This document shows positions 41,896-51,238 of a stretch of 64,000 nucleotides of DNA, piece by piece. This DNA comes from Candidatus Defluviicoccus seviourii. GTDB lineage: Bacteria; Pseudomonadota; Alphaproteobacteria; Rhodospirillales; Defluviicoccaceae. Under the pieces are notes generated by a model. It was not told the origin of the DNA, did not search any database, and saw only the letters and a list, made by a program, of their open reading frames with translations. Within the stretch, counting starts at the first letter, position 1. Each line of letters starts with the position of its first letter. Made by a program: the position numbers and the translations under genes. The stretch lies in contig UXAT02000034.1 in the NCBI GenBank assembly GCA_900609035.2, positions 124,001 through 188,000 on the forward strand. The letters are read 5' to 3'.

Positions 41896-43368
41896 ATGGC
41901 GGACGCACTGCTCGGCCCCGGTTTTGAATCATCCTCGACTGCGGCTGGCGGGCCGCCGCTGGCACGCCGCAGAGGCCTGTTCTCGGATCCCAAGTTTATT
42001 TGTTTCATGCTTGCGATCGCGGATGCCTTCGCTGTCGTTGGGGCGTCCAGTTTCATGCTGCACGCCTATGTGAGCGGCCGCGCGACCGATCTTGCGCCCT
42101 ATGTCGTGATCAGTGGTCTGCAGCTCGGCCTGACCATGCTGTCGCTCGTTTGGTTTGGCTCCTACTCCGTCTCGTTCATCACCTCGTGGCCGAAACGCTT
42201 CGGCCAAATGGTTTACGTGTTCGCCGCGCTGACCCTGATCCTCATCACCGTCGCGTTCGCCGCCAAGCTGACAGACCAGTTGTCGCGGGTCTGGTTTTTC
42301 TCCTCGCAGACGCTGATTCTCGCGTTTCTCATCTGCAGTCGCTCGGTCGCAAAGGGCGTGATGAAATCGCTCGCGCGCAAGGGTGTACTGCAGCGAAACG
42401 TGGCCATTGTCGGCGCAACGGCGCAGGCGGGTAAACTGATCGCCCGTTATGCTGCAGAAGAGGCGTTCGCCCCTACGGTGGTTGGCGTCTTCGACGACCG
42501 GGCGACGCGCGTGCATGATTCGGTCGCCGGTATTCCGGTGCTCGGCCACCTCGAACAACTGACCGACATGGTACGCCGGGGCATTGTCCACCACGTCGTC
42601 ATTGCGCTGCCGTGGTCGGCCGACGCGCGAATTGCTTCGCTCGTCGCCAATCTGCAAGCGTTGCCGGTCCACATTTCGCTCAGCGACGATCTGGTCACCC
42701 ACCGCCTGCCGGCCATCCGCAAGGCCGACTCCTCGACCTGGGGAACGGTTGAAATCACGGCACCGCCCTTCGATGGAGTGCGCGGGATCATTAAGGTGCT
42801 TGAGGACAGGATCCTCGGCACCATCGCGCTCTTGTGTGCCATGCCATTGATGCTCGTGGTTGCGGCCCTGATCCGTTTCGACAGCCCCGGCCCGGTGATC
42901 TTTCGTCAGAAGCGCTACGGCTTCAACAACGAGGAGATCATCGTTTACAAGTTCAGGACGATGCGTCCAGACGATGGCGTCCACGCCGCCTTTCGCCAGG
43001 CCCAGCGCAATGATCCGCGGGTCACGCGCATTGGCCGTTTACTCCGCCGCAGCAGCCTTGACGAGTTGCCGCAGCTCTGGAATGTCCTCCAGGGCACCAT
43101 GTCGCTCGTCGGTCCGCGTCCGCATGTCGCCGAACTCAATATGACGTTCGCGAAAACGATCGAGAATTACGAGGCCCGGCACAAGGTTAAGCCCGGCATT
43201 ACCGGCTGGGCCCAGGTCAACGGGTTGCGCGGCGAGACGACACTTGAGAGCATGCAGAGTCGGGTCGCGTTCGACGTCTGGTACATCGAGAACTGGTCGC
43301 TATGGCTCGATATCAGGATCCTGTTTCAAACCGTATTTGGCGTTTGGCTCAGCAAGAACGCTTACTGA
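41896..43368 (+). CDS. Polyprenyl-phosphate hexose-1-phosphate transferase (WcaJ type)
   Basis: A 490-residue integral membrane enzyme that starts polysaccharide repeat synthesis by loading a hexose-1-phosphate, commonly glucose, onto undecaprenyl phosphate. It has four N-terminal membrane segments between about residues 30 and 150 (FICFMLAIADAFAVVGAS onward), a central Rossmann-like CoA-binding domain (RNVAIVGATAQAGKLIARY), one more membrane helix (LGTIALLCAMPLMLVVAALI) and the catalytic domain with PVIFRQKRYGF, VYKFRTM, LDELPQLWNVL and KPGITGWAQVNGLRGET. I prefer the ATG at 41896, with GGGAG eight bases upstream. An ATG at 41830 would add 22 residues but has no ribosome site. It is the first gene of the locus. 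Confidence 0.92.
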   Translation: MADALLGPGFESSSTAAGGPPLARRRGLFSDPKFICFMLAIADAFAVVGASSFMLHAYVSGRATDLAPYVVISGLQLGLTMLSLVWFGSYSVSFITSWPKRFGQMVYVFAALTLILITVAFAAKLTDQLSRVWFFSSQTLILAFLICSRSVAKGVMKSLARKGVLQRNVAIVGATAQAGKLIARYAAEEAFAPTVVGVFDDRATRVHDSVAGIPVLGHLEQLTDMVRRGIVHHVVIALPWSADARIASLVANLQALPVHISLSDDLVTHRLPAIRKADSSTWGTVEITAPPFDGVRGIIKVLEDRILGTIALLCAMPLMLVVAALIRFDSPGPVIFRQKRYGFNNEEIIVYKFRTMRPDDGVHAAFRQAQRNDPRVTRIGRLLRRSSLDELPQLWNVLQGTMSLVGPRPHVAELNMTFAKTIENYEARHKVKPGITGWAQVNGLRGETTLESMQSRVAFDVWYIENWSLWLDIRILFQTVFGVWLSKNAY

Positions 43369-43383
43369 AGCGGTGCGCCGCTT
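43368..43383 (+). terminator. Hairpin at the end of the WcaJ-type gene
   Basis: AAGCGG-TGCG-CCGCTT forms a perfect 6-bp stem beginning at the last base of the stop codon. No T-run follows, so it may only attenuate transcription. Confidence 0.3.
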
Positions 43384-43761
43384 GAACCTCTCATCCGCAC
43401 TGTGTGGATTGGCGCTGGCAACAGACCGGGCTCTGTCATGGCCGTCGGTTTCCGAGCCGGTCAGGGTTCGGCAACCGTTGATCAGCGGATGTGCGCTTCC
43501 GGCGCGCGAGTGACGGCCAAGCGGACCGGGGGGGGGCTGCCCCGTTGACAGGATGGACTGCCACAAGAACCCTCTGCCGCCGCTCAGGCGCGCCAAGGGC
43601 AGTCGCTTCCGCAGCGGACCTCGATCATCCGATCTCTTGCCGAATATGCCCCTCTGCTGGGGTTCCGGCGCATGCACCCCCCTCGTTCCGGGGCATCAAC
43701 CGTCATGTTCAGCCCGAATTCTGCCACGGATCCGGGATAGCGACCGTGAGTTCGAGGTGAT
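43384..43761. other. Intergenic region with a nine-G tract
   Basis: No credible gene is seen in 378 bases. There is a run of nine G at 43528-43536 followed by CTGCCCC, and a TTGACA at 43545-43550 that resembles a -35 element but has no -10 at the right distance. GAGGTGA just before 43762 is the ribosome binding site of the next gene. Confidence 0.5.
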
Positions 43762-44679
43762 ATGACGCAGATCGTTCTCGGCATCTGCACCTGTCGGCGC
43801 CCAGAGGGGCTTGAGCGGCTGCTGAACAGTGTCGCCGCGATCGATTTTGCCGGCTCGCTCAGCGTCATCGTCGTCGACAATGACGAAGCATCGGAGGGGG
43901 TACGCGTTTGTGAACGTATGGCTCGGGGGTACCGCTGGCCGCTTGCGTGCGTCGCGGAAGGAGAGCGCGGCATCTCCTACGCCCGCAATCGCGCCGTTCG
44001 GGAAGCGTTACGCCAGAATCCCGACTTTATTGCCATGCTTGACGATGACGAATGGGCGGAATCCGCTTGGTTGGGGGAAATGATGGCCATCCAACAGCGC
44101 TTTGATGCCGACGTCGTCTGCGGTCCGGTTCTACCGGTGTTCACTGCCGACCAGGCTTCCTGGGAACCACTTGCAGATTATTACGGCGCGCACTTCAAGC
44201 TTGCCGACGGAGCGCGGTTCGTACCGTTCGCGGGCGGCAACATGCTCGTTCGCGCCGCGTGCTTCCGCGACTTGGCGCCGGCACCCTTCGATCCACGCTT
44301 TGCAACGACGGGGGGCGAGGATCTGGTGTTTTTCCGGGTGCTTGATCGTCGCGGCTGCCGGATGCACTGGGCAGCGAAGGCTGTCGTTTATGAACAAGTG
44401 CCGGCCGATCGGATGTCGCTCAGCTGGCTGCGCCAACGCCAGTTCAGGGCCGGCAGCCTCAATGTCACCGTTCAGCGCATGTTTGCCCCGGGCCTCCTTG
44501 CCGAGACCGTCCGTCTGGCCAAGACCGCAGGCGTGATCGTGGTGAGCCTTGCGTTCCTCATTGCCGCACTGCCGCTGCGAACGGCCCGTACGCGCGCGCT
44601 CATGATGCTGAGCCGCGGTCTTGGCAAGCTGATGGGCCATTTGAACGTCCGCGTGCATCAATACGGCCAGGCGCGGTAA
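43762..44679 (+). CDS. GT2-family glycosyltransferase
   Basis: A 305-residue GT-A glycosyltransferase acting on the growing lipid-linked glycan at the inner membrane. The nucleotide-binding start is VLGICTCRRPEGLERLL, the metal motif lies in MLDDDEWAE, GGNMLVRAACF follows, and the acceptor region has TTGGEDLVFFRVLDRRG. A late basic QRQFRAGS plus a hydrophobic C-terminal segment (VIVVSLAFLIAALPL) suggests membrane attachment. GAGGTGA one base before the ATG supports the start. It sits between the WcaJ-type and Wzc-like genes, so it probably adds the second sugar of the repeat. Sugar specificity cannot be read. Confidence 0.9.
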   Translation: MTQIVLGICTCRRPEGLERLLNSVAAIDFAGSLSVIVVDNDEASEGVRVCERMARGYRWPLACVAEGERGISYARNRAVREALRQNPDFIAMLDDDEWAESAWLGEMMAIQQRFDADVVCGPVLPVFTADQASWEPLADYYGAHFKLADGARFVPFAGGNMLVRAACFRDLAPAPFDPRFATTGGEDLVFFRVLDRRGCRMHWAAKAVVYEQVPADRMSLSWLRQRQFRAGSLNVTVQRMFAPGLLAETVRLAKTAGVIVVSLAFLIAALPLRTARTRALMMLSRGLGKLMGHLNVRVHQYGQAR

Positions 44680-44699
44680 AGGAACAGAATGCGACAGGT

Positions 44700-46964
44700 A
44701 TGCCGATGAACATTCAGACCGAGAGAGGCCGTTCAACGGCCCCGGATTGGACGATGTCGATGTTCGTCGGCCAGCGAGATGACGTCATCCGCAGCCTCGG
44801 GCACATCAAGCGCCGTTGGCGGTTGGTGCTGGCCATCCTCGTTGCCGTCGTCCTGGCAACGACGTTCATCGTCCTCCAGATGCCGCCGCGCTACACCGCA
44901 GAGGCCAAGATTTTGGTCGACCCGCGCAGCGCACGCTTCCTTGAGGAACAGACCCCGACCATGCCCGGGATGCTCGTCGATCGCGAATCGATCGAAAGCG
45001 AGATCCAGATCATCACTTCGCGACAACTTGCGGCACGACTGGTCGACCGCCTGAACCTGATCGAGATCCCAGAGTTTAATGCTGAACTGGCAACACCCTC
45101 CTTCATCAATGTTGCCGCGTGGACGGCGCAAGCCCGCGCCTATCTCGAACGAACTTTCGGCATTGGCGGCGACACCGAAGTCGAGACCGGGATCGACCCG
45201 GATGCACGCATCCGATCCAAGGTGATCGATGCGTTCTCGAAAAACTTGAGCGCCGTTCGAGAGGGACAATCGCGCGTGATCACGGTATCGATGACGGCGA
45301 AGAATCCCGTGCGGGCGGCGGAGATCGCGAATGCGGTCAGCGAGTACTATCTCGTTGACCACCTTGACAATAAGCTGGCGCAACGACGGCGGACCTCGAA
45401 GTGGCTTGAACAGCGCCTCGCCGAGCTCAAGACAGCGGTCGCCGCATCCGAACGCGCGGTGGAGGATTACCGTCGCGCCACCGGCCTTTTCGAAACCCAA
45501 GATGACTTCGGCCGGGTCCAACGCCTCGACACGCAGCAATTGACGAAGACCAACTCGGAGCTGATCGACGCGCGCGCCGACCGGACGCACCTGGAGGCCA
45601 AACTGCGCGAAGCGGAGGCGTCGCGATCGCGCGGTCAGGAAGATGTGCCGGAAGTGATCAGCAGCAACGTCGTCGCTCAGTTGCGCGCCCAGGAGACCCG
45701 TGCCACCCAGCGGGTTGCCGATCTGCAGAGCGATTATGGCCCCCGTCACCCTCGCCTGATCGCCGCCGAGAACGAACTTGTCGAGATCCGCACCAACATC
45801 AAGAAGGAGATTGCGCGGATCATCGCCGGAATGCGCAACGAAGTCGCGCGCGCCCGGGCACGCGAGAGCGCGCTTGAGACCGCGGTCAAACAGTTCGAAC
45901 GGAAAACGGCGGACCAAAACTCGCGCCAGATCCGGCTCAACGAGCTTGCGCGCGAGGCCGAAGCGAACCAGCAGATCCTTGAGCAGTTCATGAGCCAGAC
46001 CAAGCAGATTGCCGCTCGTCAGGCGCTGCAGGAGCCAGACTCACGGATCATTGCCTACGCCGAACCGCCGGTCACCCCTTCATGGCCCAAGAAGCAGCTG
46101 ATCCTTCTGGTCGCTGCGCTGGGAGCCCTGATGCTCGGCTCTGCCCTCGTCTTATTCCTCGAGCGCGTCAATTCCGCTGTCCGCACCGAGAGCGACGTCG
46201 AGGAAGCGACGGGGTTGCGGGTGGTAGGCGTCATCCCGTCCATGGGTCGGCGGCGCTCGGGCGCATCGCTGACACGGGCGATCGTCAAGCATCCGTCGTC
46301 GCACTTTGCCGAGGCGATGCGCTCAGTGCACACGTCGTTGCTGATGGACCCGTCGGGGACGCCGCCCAAGTCGATCCTGATCACTTCCGCCTATCCGGGC
46401 GAGGGCAAATCGACCGTCGCCGCCTGCTTTGCGCGCGCCGTCGCCGATCAGGGGCTGCGTGTTGCCATCATCGATGCTGACCTGCGGCGGCCACAGATTG
46501 CCAAGATCTTTGGCCTCGGTGACAAGCCGGGTTTGAGTGACCTCTTGCTCCGGCAAGCGTCATTGCAAGACGTCCTCCACGCCGAAAAGGGCGCAACGCT
46601 GTGCGTCATTCCGTCGGGCAGCAAGAAGTCCGCTCCGGCCAACCTGCTGGCGGGCGATGGGCTTAGCTCCCTGTTTGCCAAGCTTAGCGAACACTTCGAC
46701 CTGATTGTGGTGGATACGCCGCCGGTCCTTGTCGTCTCCGATGCGCTGCTCGTCTGTCGTCACGTCGACAGCACCGCGATGATCGTGCGCTGGAACGACA
46801 CCGGGCGGGAGGACGTGCTGAAGGGCGTCCGGCAACTGCGTGAGGTTGGCGCCAACATCCGTGGCATCATCTTGAACGTCGTCAAGATGCGGGACTACGC
46901 CGGTTACTCCTATAGCAAGCCCAACGCCTACATGCGCGCCTATTCGCGCTACTACCGCAGTTGA
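44700..46964 (+). CDS. Polysaccharide co-polymerase/tyrosine kinase (Wzc/ExoP type)
   Basis: A 754-residue inner-membrane protein controlling polysaccharide chain length and export. It has an N-terminal Wzz domain with a first membrane helix (residues 42-60, LVLAILVAVVLATTFIV), long periplasmic coiled coil, a second helix near 465-485 and a cytosolic BY-kinase domain. In the kinase the Walker A reads SAYPGEGKST, the A' motif VAIIDADLRRPQ and Walker B LIVVDTPPV. The last 22 residues contain seven tyrosines, the autophosphorylation cluster. Fused kinase and Wzz domains are typical of proteobacteria. The ATG at 44700 has a second ATG two codons on. It ends 2 bases before the next start. Confidence 0.94.
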   Translation: MPMNIQTERGRSTAPDWTMSMFVGQRDDVIRSLGHIKRRWRLVLAILVAVVLATTFIVLQMPPRYTAEAKILVDPRSARFLEEQTPTMPGMLVDRESIESEIQIITSRQLAARLVDRLNLIEIPEFNAELATPSFINVAAWTAQARAYLERTFGIGGDTEVETGIDPDARIRSKVIDAFSKNLSAVREGQSRVITVSMTAKNPVRAAEIANAVSEYYLVDHLDNKLAQRRRTSKWLEQRLAELKTAVAASERAVEDYRRATGLFETQDDFGRVQRLDTQQLTKTNSELIDARADRTHLEAKLREAEASRSRGQEDVPEVISSNVVAQLRAQETRATQRVADLQSDYGPRHPRLIAAENELVEIRTNIKKEIARIIAGMRNEVARARARESALETAVKQFERKTADQNSRQIRLNELAREAEANQQILEQFMSQTKQIAARQALQEPDSRIIAYAEPPVTPSWPKKQLILLVAALGALMLGSALVLFLERVNSAVRTESDVEEATGLRVVGVIPSMGRRRSGASLTRAIVKHPSSHFAEAMRSVHTSLLMDPSGTPPKSILITSAYPGEGKSTVAACFARAVADQGLRVAIIDADLRRPQIAKIFGLGDKPGLSDLLLRQASLQDVLHAEKGATLCVIPSGSKKSAPANLLAGDGLSSLFAKLSEHFDLIVVDTPPVLVVSDALLVCRHVDSTAMIVRWNDTGREDVLKGVRQLREVGANIRGIILNVVKMRDYAGYSYSKPNAYMRAYSRYYRS

Positions 46965-46966
46965 CG

Positions 46967-47476
46967 ATGCGGCTCTCCCCATTGCCGAGGCTGGCCGCAC
47001 CGCTGCTCTGGTCGTTTCTGCTCGCGGCATCTCTTCTACCCACGCCCGCAACCGCCGGCGCTTACGACGACGCGATCCGCGCATGCCGGGCGGAGACGGC
47101 GTCGCGGTTGTCTGTCCTTCCGAACGAGGTCCAGATCGCGGCCGTTACCGCCAACCGCAAGCGGCCAGAACGCGTCGCCGTGCGGTGGCAGGTCCGGCAA
47201 GAGACGGAGGGCCGTTGCGACGTCCTCAATGCCAACGTCTTGTCGTGGACGCTCGAACGCGAACCGCCCGGCCAAAAGGCGTTCCGGACAACGCCCGAGG
47301 ATGTCTGCATTCGCGCGGTTGCGCGCGAAGTGGGCAAGCGAGCCGATGATATCGATATTCTTGACGTCGAGCAGAAGGATCGCGACAGCGCAGTCGTGCA
47401 CTGGGAGACCTACCAGGGCGACCGCGGGACCTGCACCGTGGCGGGGGAGGCGGTCAAGAAACTGGAGTTCGAATAG
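46967..47476 (+). CDS. Secreted protein of unknown function
   Basis: A 169-residue protein with an N-terminal signal peptide (MRLSPLPRLAAPLLWSFLLAA, cleavage near TAGA-YD). The mature part contains two similar halves: one starts with AIRACRAETASRLSVLPNEVQIAAV and the other with DVCIRAVAREVGKRADDIDILDV, each followed by a strand-rich stretch with a cysteine (CDVLNANV and CTVAGEAV). This internal duplication and the paired cysteines suggest two small alpha-beta modules with disulfides. No family recognised. It starts 2 bases after the Wzc-like gene and ends 8 bases before rmlB, so it belongs to the polysaccharide operon and may act in the periplasm. Confidence 0.78.
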   Translation: MRLSPLPRLAAPLLWSFLLAASLLPTPATAGAYDDAIRACRAETASRLSVLPNEVQIAAVTANRKRPERVAVRWQVRQETEGRCDVLNANVLSWTLEREPPGQKAFRTTPEDVCIRAVAREVGKRADDIDILDVEQKDRDSAVVHWETYQGDRGTCTVAGEAVKKLEFE

Positions 47477-47484
47477 GGGCCCAG

Positions 47485-48609
47485 ATGCCAGAGGACTTTC
47501 GCCACAGCCGCGTCATCGTGACCGGCGGCGCCGGCTTCATCGGCTCCGCCGTCGTTCGCAAGCTGATCGATGCAACGCCGGCTTCGGTCATGACCGTCGA
47601 TCAGCTGACCTACGCGTCCAGCAGTGAGACGCTGGCCGCGGTCACGGGCCACCCGCGGCACAGCTTTGAACGCATCGATATCTGCCAGGCGGAGGAAATT
47701 GGCCCGCTGTTCGAGCGGTACCGGCCGGATGCCATCCTTCATCTGGCGGCGGAAACCCACGTCGACCGCTCGATCGGCACGCCTTGGCCCTTCGTGCGAA
47801 CCAACGTCAACGGCACCTACGTTCTGCTTGAGGCCGCGCGGGCGTACTGGAGTGCCCTCGATGATTTGGCTCGCTCCCGGTTCCGCTTCCTGCACGTCTC
47901 GACCGACGAAGTCTACGGCAGTCTCGGGCCGACCGGCACCTTCACCGAAACCTCGCAGATCCGGCCCAACTCACCCTATTCGGCAAGCAAGGCGGCTTCG
48001 GACCATCTTGTGCGGGCGTGGCACCACACCTATGGCTTGCCGGTCCTGACCACCCATTGCTCGAACAATTTCGGTCCCTTCCAGCATCCGGAAAAGCTCA
48101 TTCCGGTCCTCGTCTTCAATGCCGTCCGCGGCCAGCCGTTGCCGGTCTATGGGACCGGCGACAACGTTCGCGACTGGCTGTTCGTCGGCGATCACGTCGA
48201 CGCCCTGTTGACCGTTCTCAAGAACGGCCAGCCGGGCGAGACCTACGACATCGGCGCCGGCACCGAACTCAGCACACTCGCGATGGCGCAGGCGGTCTGC
48301 GCGATCCTGGACCAGCAACTTCCGGCCTCGCCCTACCGGCCGCATGGAAACCTGATCCGCTTCGTTGCCGATCGTCCCGGTCACGACAAGCGCTACGCCA
48401 TCGATGCGGCGAAGATCCGCGCCGAGCTTGGCTGGCGGCCACGGAGCGATTTCCGCAATGCCCTGGCCGAGACCGTTGCCTGGTATCTGCAGAACACCGA
48501 GTGGTGCGCCCGGATGCGCCAGCGCGCCCCTGTGACGGCGGTCGGCGACGATGGCTGCTTCGACGCCAACCCGCTGTGGCGTGCTCCGGCAGCCTCGGCT
48601 TCGCGCTGA
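47485..48609 (+). CDS. rmlB: dTDP-glucose 4,6-dehydratase
   Basis: A 374-residue SDR enzyme that converts dTDP-glucose to dTDP-4-keto-6-deoxyglucose, the second step of deoxysugar activation. NAD is bound by GGAGFIGS near residue 13. The active site has STDEVYG and YSASK (Tyr and Lys intact), and the characteristic SNNFGPFQHPEKLIP and NVRDWLFVGDHVDAL follow. The C-terminal part is of usual length. It precedes rmlA by 6 bases in the same operon. AGGGG precedes the ATG. Confidence 0.95.
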   Translation: MPEDFRHSRVIVTGGAGFIGSAVVRKLIDATPASVMTVDQLTYASSSETLAAVTGHPRHSFERIDICQAEEIGPLFERYRPDAILHLAAETHVDRSIGTPWPFVRTNVNGTYVLLEAARAYWSALDDLARSRFRFLHVSTDEVYGSLGPTGTFTETSQIRPNSPYSASKAASDHLVRAWHHTYGLPVLTTHCSNNFGPFQHPEKLIPVLVFNAVRGQPLPVYGTGDNVRDWLFVGDHVDALLTVLKNGQPGETYDIGAGTELSTLAMAQAVCAILDQQLPASPYRPHGNLIRFVADRPGHDKRYAIDAAKIRAELGWRPRSDFRNALAETVAWYLQNTEWCARMRQRAPVTAVGDDGCFDANPLWRAPAASASR

Positions 48610-48615
48610 GCCGCC

Positions 48616-49542
48616 ATGGAAACGCCCTCGCCCTCCGCCGCGCGCACGCGTAAAGGCATCATCCTTGCCGGTGGCCACGGCACGCGGCTGCACCCGGCGA
48701 CGCTCGTCGTCAGCAAGCAGCTGCTGCCGGTCTACGACAAGCCGATGATCTACTACCCGCTCTCCGTGCTGATGCTGGCCGGGATTCGCGACATTCTCAT
48801 CATCACGACGCTCACCGACGCCGAAAGTTTTCGCCGCTTGTTGGGCGACGGCAAGCAATGGGGCCTGCGTCTTTCCTATGCAACCCAGGCCAGCCCGCGC
48901 GGCCTGGCCGACGCCCTGATTATCGGGTCCGAATTCATCGGCGATGAGAGCGTCGCCTTGATCCTTGGCGACAACATCTTTTTCGGCCAGGGCTTGGCGA
49001 AACGCCTGCAGGACGTCGCGACGCGCCGCGAGGGGGCGACCATCTTCGCCTACCCCGTCAGCGACCCGGAGCGCTACGGCGTGGTCGAACTCGATCGGGC
49101 GCTGCGACCGGTGAGCCTTGAGGAAAAACCCTCGCAACCGCGCTCGCGCCTGGCCGTCGCCGGCCTTTATTTCTACGATCGGGATGCGGTCGCTTTCGCC
49201 CGCGCGCTGAAGCCGTCCGCACGCGGCGAGCTGGAGATCACTGACCTCAACCGACGCTACCTTGACGAAGGCCGCCTCAAGGTCGAGATTCTCGGCCGCG
49301 GCGCCGCCTGGCTCGATACCGGCACGCCGAAGGCATTGCTCGACGCGGTCAATTTCGTCGCCGTCGTCGAGGCGCGGCAGGGCCTCAAGATCGCCTGCGT
49401 CGAGGAGGTCGCCTGGCGCATGGGCTTTATCGACACCCAGCAGTTCGCCAATCTTGCGCGCGGCCTCGAAAAATCGAGCTATGGCCAGTACTTGTTGGCA
49501 ATGCTCGAAGCCGGCACCGGCCCATCTGGCGAAAGGCTCTAA
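48616..49542 (+). CDS. rmlA: Glucose-1-phosphate thymidylyltransferase
   Basis: A 308-residue nucleotidyltransferase making dTDP-glucose from glucose-1-phosphate and dTTP. The N-terminal signature [16 protein letters not shown] leads into [18 protein letters not shown], the substrate loop. ILGDNIFFG and YGVVELD (metal and sugar contacts) and a late [17 protein letters not shown] follow. It works with RmlB, but no RmlC or RmlD gene is present in the window, so the end product may be another dTDP-deoxysugar or depend on genes elsewhere. It ends 22 bases before the convergent WecA-like gene. Confidence 0.95.
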   Translation: METPSPSAARTRKGIILAGGHGTRLHPATLVVSKQLLPVYDKPMIYYPLSVLMLAGIRDILIITTLTDAESFRRLLGDGKQWGLRLSYATQASPRGLADALIIGSEFIGDESVALILGDNIFFGQGLAKRLQDVATRREGATIFAYPVSDPERYGVVELDRALRPVSLEEKPSQPRSRLAVAGLYFYDRDAVAFARALKPSARGELEITDLNRRYLDEGRLKVEILGRGAAWLDTGTPKALLDAVNFVAVVEARQGLKIACVEEVAWRMGFIDTQQFANLARGLEKSSYGQYLLAMLEAGTGPSGERL

Positions 49543-49564
49543 GCAAAGACTCTCTGGCTCACGG

Positions 49565-51238
49565 TCAGGTCAGGAAGCCCCGCGTGCCAACGATGATCAG
49601 ACTTACGACGGTTGCCAAGCGAACCAGGCGCAACTGGCCCGGATCGCGGACGAATACGAACTCGCAGCCGTAGAACAGCGCCGTCAATGCGATGACCGGC
49701 CCGCCCAATGCCGGCGGGACGACGCCTCCGAGTACGCCGCCAACAACCGTCAGCGCAGCCAGGACGGCCAGAGCGTCCTGGTTCGAAAGCGGGAAGACCT
49801 GGCGGCGGGTAACCCGGACCGCGATCGTGAGCACGCTCATCAAGGCGATGCCGAAGCCGAAAAGCAGCCACCCAGACGGCATGCGGGCGAGCGGCGGGTA
49901 GCCCTGCATCATCAGCTGGCACGCCATCAGGGCGGCCGCAAATGCGCCTAGCCGCGACATCGCAAGGCCGCCTGCGACCATGCCCCTGTCCTCCAGCAGC
50001 ACAAGCAGAGCGGCAAGCAGCGCTGCAACCGCAAGCGCCGGCGGCACCTCTCCGGGTATGATCGAACCGAGGAGTATAAAGACGACAACCGCAATGCGGA
50101 TAAGGGCGGAGCTGAACGGCGGCAGCCAGTCCAGCCGGCGCAGCCACTGATTGCGCCGCTCCACCCCAGAGGCTGCCACGAAGCCGCCGGCCTCTTCGCG
50201 TTCATCCTCGGCTTGGACGTCCGTTGCAGTCCGGTAGCGCCACCCCAAGAGCGTCGGAACCTGGATGGCAAGGACGGCGAGGACGGCCTGAACAGTGAAA
50301 ACCAGTAACACCGTTCGTTCCGGTGCATCACGCAGGATCAGCGCCGTGCCAATCAGCAGCGCCTGCACGGCATAGAGGACGAGCACCACCTCCCGGTGAC
50401 GCAGGCCTAGGCCGAGAAGACGGTGATGCAGGTGGCTCCGGTCGGCCGCAAACGGCGACCCGCCGCGCAGCAGGCGGACGATAACCACTTGCGTGGTGTC
50501 AACAACCGGCAGGCCGATCAGCGGCAGCAGCAAGATCGGGCTGACCGTACCGTTGCCCTCGCGAACCAGCAAAATCCCGGCAACGGCCAGCGCGAAACCC
50601 AATAATGTGCTGCCGGCATCGCCCATGAACACCATCGCCCGGTAGGTGTTGAAGCGCAAGAAACCGAACAGGGCACCAATCGCCACCGCAGCCACCAGTG
50701 TCGTTAGCGCCGCATCGGCGGTGGGAGCAATCACGGCGATCGCAAGGAACGAGAGCAGCATGCAGCCGCCGGCCAGCCCATCGAGGCCGTCCAACAGATT
50801 GACCGCATTGGTTACGCCGACGATGAAGAGGAGGGTTAGCGGCAACGCCAGCCAGTCGAACCCCGGATGGCTGCGCAGGAGCGGCACATGCTCGATCGTC
50901 AAGCCAGCCTGGACGATCAAGGTCGCCGCCACCACCTGAGATAACAGCCGCCAGCAGAAATGCAACCCGCGGCAGTCATCATAAACGCCGACGACAAAGA
51001 CAAGCAGTCCGGCTGTCAAGCACTGCAGCGTCCGCTCCTCCGAGGGAGCCCACAGCAAGAGCGACAGACCTGCGCCACAGGCCATGGCGATGCCACCGCA
51101 CAACGGCGTCGGCCGCGCGTGCCGTTTGCGGGCACTCGGGTGATCGACGATCCCAAGCTGAACCGCCAACCGCGCCAATGACGGCATCACCGCAAACGTG
51201 ACCAGAAGGCTGACCAAGCCGCTCGCGAGATACGCCAT
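49565..51238 (-). CDS. WecA/MraY-family glycosyl-1-phosphate transferase with C-terminal membrane extension
   Basis: A 557-residue polytopic enzyme that would transfer a sugar-1-phosphate (GlcNAc in WecA) to undecaprenyl phosphate. The catalytic core occupies roughly residues 1-330: DHPSARKRHARPTPLCGG, YDDCRGL, NAVNLLDGLDGLAGG, MGDAGSTLLGF and SHLHHRLLGLG. A further 220 residues with about six hydrophobic segments follow, which WecA (about 360 residues) lacks. They have no motif I recognise. The ATG at 51238 has AAAGGGGG upstream. The frame continues upstream for 107 residues without family resemblance. It converges on rmlA. Two priming-type enzymes in one locus suggest two glycans or two branches. 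Confidence 0.9.
   Translation of the reverse strand: MAYLASGLVSLLVTFAVMPSLARLAVQLGIVDHPSARKRHARPTPLCGGIAMACGAGLSLLLWAPSEERTLQCLTAGLLVFVVGVYDDCRGLHFCWRLLSQVVAATLIVQAGLTIEHVPLLRSHPGFDWLALPLTLLFIVGVTNAVNLLDGLDGLAGGCMLLSFLAIAVIAPTADAALTTLVAAVAIGALFGFLRFNTYRAMVFMGDAGSTLLGFALAVAGILLVREGNGTVSPILLLPLIGLPVVDTTQVVIVRLLRGGSPFAADRSHLHHRLLGLGLRHREVVLVLYAVQALLIGTALILRDAPERTVLLVFTVQAVLAVLAIQVPTLLGWRYRTATDVQAEDEREEAGGFVAASGVERRNQWLRRLDWLPPFSSALIRIAVVVFILLGSIIPGEVPPALAVAALLAALLVLLEDRGMVAGGLAMSRLGAFAAALMACQLMMQGYPPLARMPSGWLLFGFGIALMSVLTIAVRVTRRQVFPLSNQDALAVLAALTVVGGVLGGVVPPALGGPVIALTALFYGCEFVFVRDPGQLRLVRLATVVSLIIVGTRGFLT

Noticed and set aside
43545..43550. TTGACA as a promoter for the GT2 gene
   Set aside because: No -10-like hexamer is present at 16-19 bases downstream.
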